45,774 nt of DNA from Bifidobacterium catulorum (GTDB taxonomy: Bacteria; Actinomycetota; Actinomycetes; Actinomycetales; Bifidobacteriaceae). The stretch is from the NCBI RefSeq assembly GCF_003129925.1, contig NZ_QFFN01000019.1, positions 1-45,774 on the forward strand, given 5' to 3'. The notes beneath the pieces are model-generated. The model was not told where the DNA came from. It did not search any database and worked only from the letters and a program-made list of their open reading frames with translations. A program made the translations under genes and the position numbers. Shown piece after piece: positions 6,434 to 14,807 of this stretch (position 1 is its first letter; each line of letters opens with the position of its first letter).

Positions 6434-8883
6434 TCACCATTCCTCTCTCCCGCGCCCTTGACGAGGGCAAGCTCACGCACGCCTATCTGTTCTCCGGACC
6501 GCGAGGCTGCGGCAAGACCAGTTCGGCGCGCATCCTCGCCCGCTGCGTCAACTGTGCGAAGGGACCGACCTCGCATCCCTGCGGTGAGTGCGAAAGCTGC
6601 CGGGACCTTGCCACGGGCGGCCCCGGGTCCATCGACGTGGTGGAGATCGATGCGGCCAGCCACAACGGTGTGGACGACGCCCGCGAGCTGCGCGAGCGCG
6701 CCGGGTTCGCGCCTGCGCGCGACCGTTACAAGATCTTCATCCTCGACGAGGCCCATATGGTCACGCAGCAGGGGTTCAACGCACTGCTGAAGATCGTGGA
6801 GGAGCCGCCCGAGCATGTGATGTTCATCTTCGCCACCACCGAGCCGGAGAAGGTCATCGGCACCATCCGCTCGCGCACCCACCACTATCCGTTCCGTCTT
6901 GTGCCGCCCGAGGTCATGGGCCCGTATCTGGATGAGATCTGCGATAAGGAGGGCATCAGGCCGGAGCCGGGCGTGCTCAGGCTCGCCATGCGTGCCGGCG
7001 GCGGCTCCATGAGGGACACGCTTTCCGTGCTCGACCAGCTCATGGTCGGCGCCGTCGACAACGTCATCACCCATGATTCCGCGATCGCGCTGCTCGGTTT
7101 CACCCCGGAGGCACTGATCGCCGAGGCCATCGACGCCGTGATCGACAAGGACGGCGAGAAGCTTTACGGCGTCGTGCAGAAGGTCGTGGTCGGTGGATTC
7201 GATCCGCGTCGGTTCGTCGAGGACCTGCTTTCGCGTGTGCGAGACCTTCTGGTGCTCACCATCGCCGGGGAACGGGCGGAGTCCGTGCTCAGCGACGACG
7301 CCGAGGCGGAGGACGTCGACGATCTGCGCCGTCAGGCCAAGGCGCTCGGTCTGGAACAGCTGACGTCCATCGCCGACGTCATCAATTCGACGCTTGGTTC
7401 GATGAGCGGCGCCACATCCCCCCGTATGAGGCTGGAGCTCCTCGCCGCACGGCTGCTGGTGCCGTTCCACCCGTCGCAGCGGAACGTCTCCACGGATTTG
7501 GCCCAGACGGCTCCGGCGTCGCCTTCCCCGACGCAACAGTCCGGCGCCGCGCGCGGAGGCTTCATCGGCCGCCGCCGGGCACCGCAGTCCGCCCAGTCCG
7601 GTGGTGGTTCCGCCGAATCCCGGCCTGCGGAACCGGCTGCCATGCAGACCGCGGCAACGGCTGCGACGGAGCCCGCACGGTCCTCATCACCCGCGGACGC
7701 GTCCGCGCCGCATCCGGCACCGGCGGAGGAACGCCATCGGTCCGACGACTCCCGTACCCCGGACGAGAAATGGGATGCGCTGGTCGCCGCCCTCCCCTTG
7801 GACGTGCGCGCCTACGTGGACCGCACCAGGGTTCCGCGGGTCAAGCTCGCCCCCCATCCCAGGACCGGCAAGATGTACCTGTGGATCAAGTTCAGCAAGC
7901 CGCTGAACAAGTATGCGTTCGCGCTTGCGGTGGCGTCGCAGAGCGTTGACGGCACCACCAAGGTGACGAACATCATCCGTTCCGAGATCCACAAGGCGTT
8001 CGGCCCCGAAGTGGGCCTCGCTCCGACCAGGAAGATGGCGGACGGGCAGGAGGCGCCGCCGTGGAAGAGCCTCGATCCGCAGCGGCAGCAGCAGATCAAG
8101 GCGCAGCTGCTGCAGGAGCAGATGAGCGCCGTCACGGCGCCGGCGGGCACCGCCGCACCGGCCGTGTCGCAACCGCGCGAGCACGCCACGTCCGACGCCG
8201 ACGCCCCACAGGCCGCCGGCGCCAGCGACGACGACGCCGACGTCCACCGGACCGGACAGGCCCCGCAGGCGGCGGCCCCGTTGCCCGAAGACGACCCCTG
8301 GGCCGCGCCCGCGGCTCCGTCGGGCCCATCGTCCGTGTCCTCCGATGTTCCCGGACCCTCCGTGCCCGACGACCCGTGGGCCGTGCCCGCCCGGTCCATG
8401 CCGGCATACGAGGACCTGTCGCATGAGGAATCCCGTCGTGCGCCCCAAGGCCCGACGCACACCAAGCATGTTGCGGTCCCCGACCTGAGCGACGATACCG
8501 ACCCGTGGGCCGTTCCCGTCTCGAACGGCAACCGGTCGCCGCAGCCATCGCAGGAGCCGAAACCGGAGCCGCAGCAGCCCGGCCCGTCGCAACAGGCGCC
8601 GCATTTCCGTCCGAACATGCGGCAGACCCCGCCGCCGTCGCATCCGGCGTCCGACGGCCCCGCCACCGTCCCGCCGTCCGAGAACCCCGCCCCGGCCGTG
8701 GACCCGGACGAGGACGAATACTCCATGACCGACGAGTCGCTCGGCTCGTCGAACGCCATGAGCCTCGATGCCCTCAAACAGATGTTCGAGGTTAAGACCG
8801 TGGAGGACATCGCCGCAGACGATCCAAGGAACCCGCGCAACATCGCCGCCAAACGCAGGACGGACACCGACGGCGACGAATGA
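6367..8883 (+). CDS. dnaX: DNA polymerase III subunit gamma/tau
   Basis: This is the clamp-loader ATPase of the replisome (838 residues). Visible features are Walker A GPRGCGKTSSARI, a four-Cys zinc module (CVNCAKGPTSHPCGECESC), Walker B LDEAHMVT, and the SRC-type motif TTEPEKVIGTIRSRTHH, all within the first 170 residues. Domain III follows to about residue 365. The long remainder is Pro/Ala/Asp-rich and contains repeated DDPWAxP or DPWAVP motifs near residues 640, 675 and 715, of unknown role. ATG 6367 is the start that matches the family N-terminus; the upstream duplicate start gives only a fragment. No A-rich slippery heptamer for a tau/gamma frameshift was seen. It is followed by recR 29 bases on, the usual pairing. 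Confidence 0.95.
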   Translation: MALALYRRYRPDTFDGIVGQDQVTIPLSRALDEGKLTHAYLFSGPRGCGKTSSARILARCVNCAKGPTSHPCGECESCRDLATGGPGSIDVVEIDAASHNGVDDARELRERAGFAPARDRYKIFILDEAHMVTQQGFNALLKIVEEPPEHVMFIFATTEPEKVIGTIRSRTHHYPFRLVPPEVMGPYLDEICDKEGIRPEPGVLRLAMRAGGGSMRDTLSVLDQLMVGAVDNVITHDSAIALLGFTPEALIAEAIDAVIDKDGEKLYGVVQKVVVGGFDPRRFVEDLLSRVRDLLVLTIAGERAESVLSDDAEAEDVDDLRRQAKALGLEQLTSIADVINSTLGSMSGATSPRMRLELLAARLLVPFHPSQRNVSTDLAQTAPASPSPTQQSGAARGGFIGRRRAPQSAQSGGGSAESRPAEPAAMQTAATAATEPARSSSPADASAPHPAPAEERHRSDDSRTPDEKWDALVAALPLDVRAYVDRTRVPRVKLAPHPRTGKMYLWIKFSKPLNKYAFALAVASQSVDGTTKVTNIIRSEIHKAFGPEVGLAPTRKMADGQEAPPWKSLDPQRQQQIKAQLLQEQMSAVTAPAGTAAPAVSQPREHATSDADAPQAAGASDDDADVHRTGQAPQAAAPLPEDDPWAAPAAPSGPSSVSSDVPGPSVPDDPWAVPARSMPAYEDLSHEESRRAPQGPTHTKHVAVPDLSDDTDPWAVPVSNGNRSPQPSQEPKPEPQQPGPSQQAPHFRPNMRQTPPPSHPASDGPATVPPSENPAPAVDPDEDEYSMTDESLGSSNAMSLDALKQMFEVKTVEDIAADDPRNPRNIAAKRRTDTDGDE

Positions 8884-8912
8884 CGGTATGACCATCAACG
8901 GAAGGAAAGACC

Positions 8913-9515
8913 ATGGCATTGGCCTATGATGGCGCAATCCAGAACCTCATCGACGCATTCGCCAAACTGCCGGGCATCGGACCGAAAGGCGCGCAGCGCA
9001 TCGCCTTCTACCTGCTCGGTTCCGACGACCATGAGGCCCAGGAGCTCGCCGACGCCATCCAGGAGGTCAAGGCCAAGGTGCGGTTCTGCGATATCTGCGG
9101 CAACGTATGCGAGACCAGCCCCTGCCCGATTTGCGTGGACCCGCGGCGCGACCGTGGAATCATCTGCGTGGTCCAGGAACCCAAGGACGTGATGAGCATC
9201 GAACGTACGCGGGAATTCCGGGGCCTCTACCATGTGCTCGGCGGCGCCATCAACCCCATGGCCAACATCGGCCCCGCCGACCTGCGCATACCACAGCTGC
9301 TCAAACGGCTCGAATCCGGCGAGGTCACCGAGGTCATCATGGCGTTGAACCCCAATATCGAGGGCGAGGCCACCACCACCTACATCGCACGCCTGCTCGG
9401 ACCATTGGACGTCAAGGTCACACGGCTGGCCAGCGGCCTGCCCGTCGGCGGCGACCTCGAATACGCCGACGAGGTCACGCTGGGCCGCGCGCTCGCCGGC
9501 CGACGGGAGGCATAG
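8913..9515 (+). CDS. recR: Recombination mediator protein RecR
   Basis: This 200-residue protein acts with RecF and RecO to load RecA at gaps. It has the helix-hairpin-helix [14 protein letters not shown] near residue 20, and a zinc finger [16 protein letters not shown] (residues 57-72). A Toprim domain follows ([15 protein letters not shown] and [17 protein letters not shown]), then the C-terminal Walker B-like end with the conserved [32 protein letters not shown] precedes ATG 8913. The length is the normal bacterial size. Confidence 0.97.
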   Translation: MALAYDGAIQNLIDAFAKLPGIGPKGAQRIAFYLLGSDDHEAQELADAIQEVKAKVRFCDICGNVCETSPCPICVDPRRDRGIICVVQEPKDVMSIERTREFRGLYHVLGGAINPMANIGPADLRIPQLLKRLESGEVTEVIMALNPNIEGEATTTYIARLLGPLDVKVTRLASGLPVGGDLEYADEVTLGRALAGRREA

Positions 9516-9578
9516 CCGGACGGCGTGATGACACAGCCGGACGGCGTGATGACACAGTCCGGACGGCGCTGACGACAC
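9514..9578 (+). repeat. Three tandem 21-23 bp repeats after recR
   Basis: A unit AGCCGGACGGCGTGATGACAC occurs at 9514-9534 and 9535-9555. A divergent third copy is at 9556-9578. The first overlaps the recR stop codon. No hairpin or gene is evident. The rest of the gap to lysC (9579-9786) holds the lysC promoter. Confidence 0.7.
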
Positions 9579-9694
9579 CGTCAACCCATACGGAAACGAC
9601 AGTCGAACGATTTACGTGAGTCGTTCCTGACGTCCGGAACGTGCGGCTCGCTCACAATGTGGAGAATGCGATCTGCGATTCACCTCGCACGCCC

Positions 9695-9740
9695 TATAAT
9701 CTTGCCGTTTGCGTACACTGTTGCGTACTTGTGCGCACAA
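9695..9740 (+). promoter_or_regulatory. lysC promoter -10 and palindromic leader site
   Basis: TATAAT at 9695-9700 is a perfect -10 hexamer, but no good -35 box lies 16-18 bases before it. The predicted transcript starts near 9707 and has a leader of about 80 bases. The leader contains the perfect 12-base palindrome TTGTGCGCACAA at 9729-9740, a possible operator. It is too short and lacks the structure of a lysine riboswitch. Confidence 0.5.
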
Positions 9741-9786
9741 CGACAACGACAAAACGGGCGCAGATTTTTCACGAGATTGGATTGAC

Positions 9787-10551
9787 GTGGCACTTATCGT
9801 TCAGAAGTATGGCGGCTCGTCGGTAGCCGACACCGACTCAATCAAACGTGTGGCCAGGCGCATCATCGAAACCAAGAAGAAGGGCAACGATGTCGCGGTC
9901 GTGGTCTCGGCGATGGGCGACACCACCGACGATCTGATCGACCAGGCGCTCGACATCGACGCCAAGCCGCCGGAACGCGAGATGGACATGCTCATGACGG
10001 CCGGCGAGCGCATCTCCATGAGCCTGCTCGCCATGGCCATTCACGCGCAGGGCGTGCGCGCCCACTCCTTCACCGGGCAGCAGGCCGGTTTCCTCACAGA
10101 CGCCCGCTACGGTGCCGCGCATATCCGCGCCGTCAAGCCGAAGCGTGTGGCCGAGGTGCTCGATGAGGGAGACGTCGCCATCGTCGCCGGTTTCCAGGGG
10201 ATCAACACCAAGGGCGACGCCACCACGCTCGGCCGTGGAGGCTCCGACACCTCCGCCGTGGCGCTGGCCGTGGCGCTGGGCGCCGACGTATGCGAGATCT
10301 ACACCGATGTCGACGGCGTGTTCACCGCCGATCCGCGCATCGTGCCGACCGCGCGCCGCATCCCCGCCATCTCCTACGAGGCGATCCTCGAAATGGCCGC
10401 CTGCGGCTCCAAGGTGCTGGCGTTGCGTTGCGTCGAATACGCGGAACGCTTCCAGATGCCTCTGCACGTGCGCAGCTCCTTCTCGCACCGTCCCGGCACG
10501 CTGATCCTCCCCGAGGGCGCCGATCCGCGCGGCATCCCCAACCTGCAGTGA
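9787..10551 (+). CDS. lysC: Aspartokinase catalytic subunit (no ACT domains)
   Basis: This phosphorylates aspartate, the first step to lysine, threonine, methionine and diaminopimelate. Only the amino acid kinase domain is present (254 residues): [11 protein letters not shown] at the N-terminus, [39 protein letters not shown] and [15 protein letters not shown]. Most aspartokinases of this class continue into two ACT domains; here the frame stops at [18 protein letters not shown] and the ACT part is a separate gene 78 bases on. GTG 9787 is chosen because the family N-terminus begins there; an in-frame ATG at 9709 would add 26 unrelated residues. The ribosome site is weak. Confidence 0.93.
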   Translation: MALIVQKYGGSSVADTDSIKRVARRIIETKKKGNDVAVVVSAMGDTTDDLIDQALDIDAKPPEREMDMLMTAGERISMSLLAMAIHAQGVRAHSFTGQQAGFLTDARYGAAHIRAVKPKRVAEVLDEGDVAIVAGFQGINTKGDATTLGRGGSDTSAVALAVALGADVCEIYTDVDGVFTADPRIVPTARRIPAISYEAILEMAACGSKVLALRCVEYAERFQMPLHVRSSFSHRPGTLILPEGADPRGIPNLQ

Positions 10552-10629
10552 CCCGACGGCCACACCCCGGCCGAGACCACATCCGTATTACTCGTATTCC
10601 ATCCGTACAACATCGCGAAAGTAGTGATC

Positions 10630-11193
10630 ATGACCAACGATAACCAGTCCATGGGCGACCTGTTCCCCGACCTCGGCCCCGAAGACCCGGTCGTTTCCGG
10701 CATCGCGCACGACAAGAGCGAGGTGCAGGTCACGCTGCGCCGCATCCCCGACGTGCCCGGAGTGAGCACCTCCGTGTTCACCAGTCTGGCCGAGGCCGGC
10801 GTGAACGTCGACATGATCGTGCAGGCCGCCGCCTCCACCGGCACCGCCGACATCTCCTTCACCGCCTCCGAATCCCAGCAGCGCCAGATCGAGCAGGTGC
10901 TCACGGACAAGCGCGACGAACTCAAGTACGAGTCCCTCGACATCAACAAGGAGGTCGGAAAGGTCGCGCTCGTGGGCGTGGGCATGAAGACCCACTCCGG
11001 CATCGCCGCCACGTTCTTCCGTGCGCTGAGCGAGAAGAACATCAACGTGCTGATGATCTCCACCTCCGAGATCCGCATCTCCGCCATGGTGCCGCTCGCC
11101 GACCTTGAGGACGCCGTGCGCGCCATCCACACCAAGTTCAACCTCGACTCCGACCAGGTGGAGGCCGTGGTGTACGGCGGCACCGGCCGCTGA
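10630..11193 (+). CDS. Aspartokinase regulatory subunit (paired ACT domains)
   Basis: This 187-residue protein corresponds to the C-terminal regulatory half of aspartokinase. After about 30 N-terminal polar residues it has two ACT domains: VQVTLRRIPDVPGVSTSVFTSLAEAGVNVDMI and KVALVGVGMKTHSGIAATFFRALSEKNINVLMISTSEIRISAMV. In the fused family these bind lysine and/or threonine for feedback inhibition, so this protein probably pairs with the upstream kinase. It has its own start (ATG 10630; GTG 10624 is also in frame). The intervening 78 bases show no simple single-base lesion that would rejoin the frames. It differs from Corynebacterium, where the beta subunit comes from an internal start. Confidence 0.88.
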   Translation: MTNDNQSMGDLFPDLGPEDPVVSGIAHDKSEVQVTLRRIPDVPGVSTSVFTSLAEAGVNVDMIVQAAASTGTADISFTASESQQRQIEQVLTDKRDELKYESLDINKEVGKVALVGVGMKTHSGIAATFFRALSEKNINVLMISTSEIRISAMVPLADLEDAVRAIHTKFNLDSDQVEAVVYGGTGR

Positions 11194-11244
11194 CCGCACG
11201 GCATGGAATCGTTTGGGAACCAATAGGGAAGAAGGGAACGAACC

Positions 11245-12315
11245 ATGGTTCAGATCAATGACAAGGGCGTAAACGTAGCGGTGCTCGGCGCCACCGGCCA
11301 GGTGGGCATGGTGATGCGCCGCATCCTCGACGAGCGGGACTTCCCCGTGAAGGACCTGCGCTTCATGGCGTCCGCGCACTCCGCCGGCACCGTGCTCAAC
11401 TGGCGCGGCCACGACATCGTGGTGGAGGACGTGGCCAAGGCCGACCTGTCCGGCATCGACATCGCCGTGTTCTCCGCCGGCGGCGGCACCTCCAAGGTGT
11501 GGGCCCCGAAGTTCGCCGAGGCCGGCGCCTACGTGATCGACAACTCCTCCCAGTGGCGTATGCACGACAACGTGCCGCTGGTCGTCGCCGAAGTGAACCC
11601 CGAGGACCTCGACGAGGTGCCGGACCGCATCATCGCCAACCCGAACTGCACCACCATGGCCTGCATGCCGGCCATGAAGGCCCTTTCCGACGAGTTCGGC
11701 CTCAAGCGCCTGATCGTCAGCTCCTATCAGGCCGTCTCCGGTGCGGGCCGCGCCGGCGTTCTGCAGTTGATGAACGAGGCGAAGGCCGCCATCGAACAGG
11801 GCGCCGACAAGCTCGTGTTCGACGGTTCCGCCATCGACTTCCCCGAGCCGACCAAGGTGGTGCGCACCATCGCCTTCAACGCCGTGCCGTTCATCGGCGC
11901 CATCGTGGACGACGGCAGCGAGGAGACCGACGAGGAGCAGAAGCTGCGCAACGAGAGCCGTAAGATCCTGCACCTGCCGGAGCTCAAGGCCAGCTGCACC
12001 TGCGTGCGCATCGGTGTGTTCACCGCCCACGGCATGAGCATCAATGCCGAGTTCGAGAAGGACGTCACCCCGGACGAGGCCCGTGCGGTGCTCGCCAAGG
12101 CCCCGGGCGTCGTGCTCGACGACATCCCCACCCCGCAGCTCGCCGCCGGCAAGGACCCGAGCTTCGTCGGCCGTATCCGTCAGGATCAGGCCGTCGATGG
12201 CAAGAAGGGCCTGTCGATGTTCATCACCAACGACAACCTGCGCAAGGGTGCAGCCCTCAACGCCATCGAGCTCGCCGAAATCGTAGCGAGGAAGCACTTC
12301 GGGGATCAGTTGTGA
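11245..12315 (+). CDS. asd: Aspartate-semialdehyde dehydrogenase
   Basis: This reduces aspartyl phosphate to aspartate semialdehyde with NADPH, the step after aspartokinase. The 356-residue protein shows the Rossmann motif NVAVLGATGQVG near the N-terminus, the catalytic Cys135 in NPNCTT, and QAVSGAGRAGVLQL. The C-terminal RIGVFTAHGMSINAEF carries the conserved His. GAAGGGA precedes ATG 11245. It lies 51 bases after the ACT-domain gene, making a three-gene lysC-asd operon. The last codons and stop are part of a hairpin (12301-12320) that is repeated just downstream. Confidence 0.96.
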   Translation: MVQINDKGVNVAVLGATGQVGMVMRRILDERDFPVKDLRFMASAHSAGTVLNWRGHDIVVEDVAKADLSGIDIAVFSAGGGTSKVWAPKFAEAGAYVIDNSSQWRMHDNVPLVVAEVNPEDLDEVPDRIIANPNCTTMACMPAMKALSDEFGLKRLIVSSYQAVSGAGRAGVLQLMNEAKAAIEQGADKLVFDGSAIDFPEPTKVVRTIAFNAVPFIGAIVDDGSEETDEEQKLRNESRKILHLPELKASCTCVRIGVFTAHGMSINAEFEKDVTPDEARAVLAKAPGVVLDDIPTPQLAAGKDPSFVGRIRQDQAVDGKKGLSMFITNDNLRKGAALNAIELAEIVARKHFGDQL

Positions 12316-12356
12316 TCTCCGAACGATAAACACTGCGCAAATCAGTTGTGATTTGC
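12301..12356 (+). repeat. Twin hairpins overlapping and following the asd stop
   Basis: GGGGATCA-GTTG-TGATCTCC (12301-12320) overlaps the asd stop codon. GCAAATCA-GTTG-TGATTTGC (12337-12356) repeats its core ATCAGTTGTGAT and GTTG loop. Both are followed by CCGAAC. They may act together as a terminator, although no T-run follows. Confidence 0.55.
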
Positions 12357-12370
12357 CGAACCTGCCGGGC

Positions 12371-12968
12371 AATCGGCTCCCCTCCCGGCGGAGGGGAGCC
12401 GTCGAGCGTATGCGAGACTGAGGGGAGTGGATTGCGCGGGGTGCGGTTCGTTTTTGGCTGGTGGCCCCCTCAGTCCGCCTTGCGGCGGCCAGCTCCCCCA
12501 CCGTTCGTGGGGGAGCCGATTGGGTGGGGCGTCTTGCCGGTGGCCGGTTCCCCGTGGGCTGAGGGCCGCCAATCGGATGGGGCGTCTTGGCGGCCGTTTT
12601 CCCGTGGATTGTGGTGTCCGGTTGGGTGACGTCGGTCCATCTTGGTAATCGGCTCCCCTCCCGGGGAGGGGAGCTGTCGAGCGTATGCGAGACTGAGGGG
12701 AGTGGATTGCGCGGGGCGCAGCTCTTTTTTTGGCTGGTGGCCCCCTCAGTCCGCCTTGCGGCGTCCAGCTCCCCCACCGTCCGTGGGGGAGCCGATTGGG
12801 TGGGGCGTCTTGCCGGTGGCCGGTTCCCCGTGGATTGTGGTGTCCGGTTGGGTGACGTCGGTCCATCTTGGTAATCGGCTCCCCTCCCGGCGGAGGGGAG
12901 CTGTCGAGCGTATGCGAGACTGAGGGGAGTGGATTGCGCGGGGCGCAGTTCATTTTTGGCTGGTGGCC
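12371..12968. repeat. Tandem array of a bifidobacterial hairpin-repeat element
   Basis: The 697-base gap between asd and the next gene is mostly this array. Unit starts (AATCGGCTCC) are at 12371, 12647 and 12873, giving units of 276 and 226 bases and a partial third of 96. Each full unit carries two opposing hairpin modules: GGCTCCCCTC..GAGGGGAGC with CTGAGGGGAG, then CCCCCTCAGTC..GGGGGAGCC. The first unit has about 46-50 extra bases near 12550-12600. Open frames across it have no credible start or family and are not genes. Related single modules occur at 20714, 20826 and 45733. Confidence 0.85.
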
Positions 12969-13000
12969 TATCGCCGGCGCCGCTTGTCACCATCGCTGGG

Positions 13001-13006
13001 GATACT
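13001..13006 (+). promoter_or_regulatory. -10 box suggesting a leaderless mRNA
   Basis: GATACT lies seven bases before ATG 13013. Transcription would start at or next to the initiation codon, and no ribosome site is present, so the mRNA is probably leaderless. Confidence 0.45.
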
Positions 13007-13012
13007 GTAGAC

Positions 13013-13639
13013 ATGTCTGAAGCATCCGTTGAAGCGCAAAAGCAGTTGGACCGCATCGTGGCCTTGGGATATCCCGACGTGGCCGATATGACGGCGGCCG
13101 CGTTCCGTGCGTTGGCCACCCCGATCATCAACGCGTTGTCGAAAAGCGATCTTGGCGCCAATATTCTGCTCGTGCCCACACGGGAGCTGGTCTCTCCGGA
13201 ATCGCTGATCGCCAGGACCAGCATCAACCGCATGGCGGGATTCACCACCATGCCGCCCCGCGACATCGCCAGTTTCATGCCGCAGGATGGTTTCGAGCCT
13301 CCGGAAGGCCCGTTCTACATCGTCGTGGACCCGCATACCGGCACCACATATACGAACCGCGAGCCCGACATCGCCCGCAAGCTCGTCGAATCCGATGGCC
13401 GTCTGCCATTGACGCTTGAGGAGGGGCTCGCCATCGCCACCCAGCATCCCGACTGGCTTGTGCACAAGAACGGGTTCAATCTGCTCGGGTCGCGAAGCAA
13501 CGACGGGCGCGTCCCCAGCATCTGGATGAGCCAGAACGCGCCGCGTCTTGGCGCCGTATGGCCGACGAGCAGGCATACGTGGCTGGGCAACGCATATTGC
13601 CGGTCCCGTCTCGGCGTCTCGCTGTTCCATTATCAGTGA
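13013..13639 (+). CDS. Conserved actinobacterial hypothetical protein
   Basis: This 208-residue soluble protein has no signal peptide and no membrane helix. Recognisable stretches are PRELVSPESLIARTSIN, GPFYIVVDPHTGTTYTNREPD, LTLEEGLAIATQHPDWLVHKNGFNLLGSR and PSIWMSQNAPRLGAVWPTSRHTWLGNAYCRSRLG. They resemble an actinobacterial family of unknown function that I recall as DUF5701. The Trp- and Arg-rich C-terminus could be a binding surface, but no catalytic motif is clear. It appears to be a single-gene unit bounded by the repeat array and a hairpin terminator. Confidence 0.75.
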   Translation: MSEASVEAQKQLDRIVALGYPDVADMTAAAFRALATPIINALSKSDLGANILLVPTRELVSPESLIARTSINRMAGFTTMPPRDIASFMPQDGFEPPEGPFYIVVDPHTGTTYTNREPDIARKLVESDGRLPLTLEEGLAIATQHPDWLVHKNGFNLLGSRSNDGRVPSIWMSQNAPRLGAVWPTSRHTWLGNAYCRSRLGVSLFHYQ

Positions 13640-13646
13640 GCCTCAG

Positions 13647-13670
13647 GTTCAGATAATCTGAAACCTGCCG
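13647..13670 (+). terminator. Hairpin after the hypothetical gene
   Basis: CAGGTTCAGA, loop TAA, TCTGAAACCTG forms a ten-pair stem with one bulged A, eight bases after the stop codon. No T-run follows. It could serve both convergent genes together with the larger structure just downstream. Confidence 0.55.
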
Positions 13671-13761
13671 GTCGGTGATATGTCGGCGACGACCCGGCTC
13701 TGCGTCGTCGGCCGGCATTGCAGCGTCGGGTCATCGCCGCATTGCCGGCATATCACCGCGT
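13671..13761. repeat. Large imperfect inverted repeat between convergent genes
   Basis: CGGTGATATGTCGG near 13672 pairs with CCGGCATATCACCG near 13750. Inside it, CGACGACCCG pairs with CGGGTCATCG. The result is a long, bulged stem of about 90 bases between two convergent genes. It may be a bidirectional terminator or a degenerate mobile hairpin. Confidence 0.5.
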
Positions 13762-13792
13762 CGGGAGATATCGGGTCTTCGGCCGATTCCGG

Positions 13793-14689
13793 TCATCGGT
13801 CGGTTTTGCGCCGTCGTACCGCAGAGGCGATACCGCCGATGACGAGCGCCGCACCGATCACCACGAGCGCGGAGATGGCGAGGATCGTCCACACGCTCGG
13901 CGACATCGCGAATCCGAACAGCCAGGTGCTGGCCAATCCTCCGAATGCGAACAACGCCAGCAACGTGCCCCATACGACGGTCGCCGTGCTCGGACCCTTC
14001 TTGTATTCCACGCGGGGCGTGTATGGTGCGCTGGGATTGGGATTGCCGGCATATTGGTTCCAGCCCGGATAGTTCGCGTATTGCGGCCCGGCCGTCGCCT
14101 GCGCCGTCTCGCCCGATCCGGGGTATCCGTTGCGATGCGCCTCGCTGGCGTAGCCTTGCGCGGCGGCGGCCTGCTGCTGCCAGGCTGCCTGCGGTCCGGG
14201 GGCTCCGTCGGCGTTTGGAGTTCCCTCGGGGTGTTCGGTACCGGCCAGGTTTACGTCCGGCTTGCCGATCATCGGCCGGGTCGGCAGGTCGTCGTCGGAC
14301 GATGGCTCGGTCTCTTCGGTTTTTTCTGGCTCGGCGATGTCGGCAAGCTGGGCGTCCAACGGTTTGGTGGCACCGAGGCGTTCGTTGATGGTCGTGTCGA
14401 TGACCGACGTCGGGGCGATGGGCCCGGACGAGGACGAATCCATCGAATCCGTTGCGATCGGCCGCGTTTCGGCGACAGGCGGCATCGCCTCCGTGTCGGC
14501 GTTCTGCGCGCGGACGCGTTCGGGGTCGATCGCCTGCGTCGGCGCCTCCGCCGACGACCGGCGTTCCTCCGTGGCGGGGAACGCCTCGGTGGCGGCGTCA
14601 TCGGCTTGCTTCGTCTCGGCGCCTTCTCCGTCCGACTGTTTGATGATCATCGTCGGTGCGTTGGAGAATCCACGATTGTACATGGTCAT
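13793..14689 (-). CDS. Membrane protein with long acidic/disordered N-terminus
   Basis: This 298-residue protein is not assigned to a family. Residues 1-160 are acidic and Glu/Asp/Thr/Pro-rich with no predicted order. Residues 160-225 are Ala/Gln then Tyr/Asn/Gly/Pro-rich. The C-terminus has two transmembrane helices (TVVWGTLLALFAFGGLASTWLFGFAM and WTILAISALVVIGAALVIGGIASAV) and ends RRRKTDR. The architecture suggests a membrane-anchored cytoplasmic tail that could be phosphorylated or bind partners. It lies 118 bases downstream of the PspC gene on the same strand and may share its transcription and envelope role. Confidence 0.7.
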   Translation of the reverse strand: MTMYNRGFSNAPTMIIKQSDGEGAETKQADDAATEAFPATEERRSSAEAPTQAIDPERVRAQNADTEAMPPVAETRPIATDSMDSSSSGPIAPTSVIDTTINERLGATKPLDAQLADIAEPEKTEETEPSSDDDLPTRPMIGKPDVNLAGTEHPEGTPNADGAPGPQAAWQQQAAAAQGYASEAHRNGYPGSGETAQATAGPQYANYPGWNQYAGNPNPSAPYTPRVEYKKGPSTATVVWGTLLALFAFGGLASTWLFGFAMSPSVWTILAISALVVIGAALVIGGIASAVRRRKTDR

Positions 14690-14807
14690 GATGGTCTCGA
14701 TTCATTGGTTGATGACGGTATTGATGACGATGGGTCGACCGCCGTCATATGGGACGGCGTATGGAATGTCGTGGCCGGTATGGTTGCCGCGGTCGGTATG
14801 TGTGCGG

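Noticed and set aside
9700-9786. Lysine riboswitch before lysC
   Set aside because: The predicted leader is only about 80 bases, less than half the size of the riboswitch, and lacks its helices.
12310-12970. CRISPR array or protein-coding genes in the repeat region after asd
   Set aside because: Units are 226-276 bases with no short constant repeat and unique spacers. Open frames on both strands follow the repeats, have no ribosome sites and resemble no protein family.
10588-13278. Very long reverse-strand frame opposite the ACT-domain gene, asd and the repeats
   Set aside because: It is antisense to clearly recognisable genes, and its composition is typical of shadow frames.
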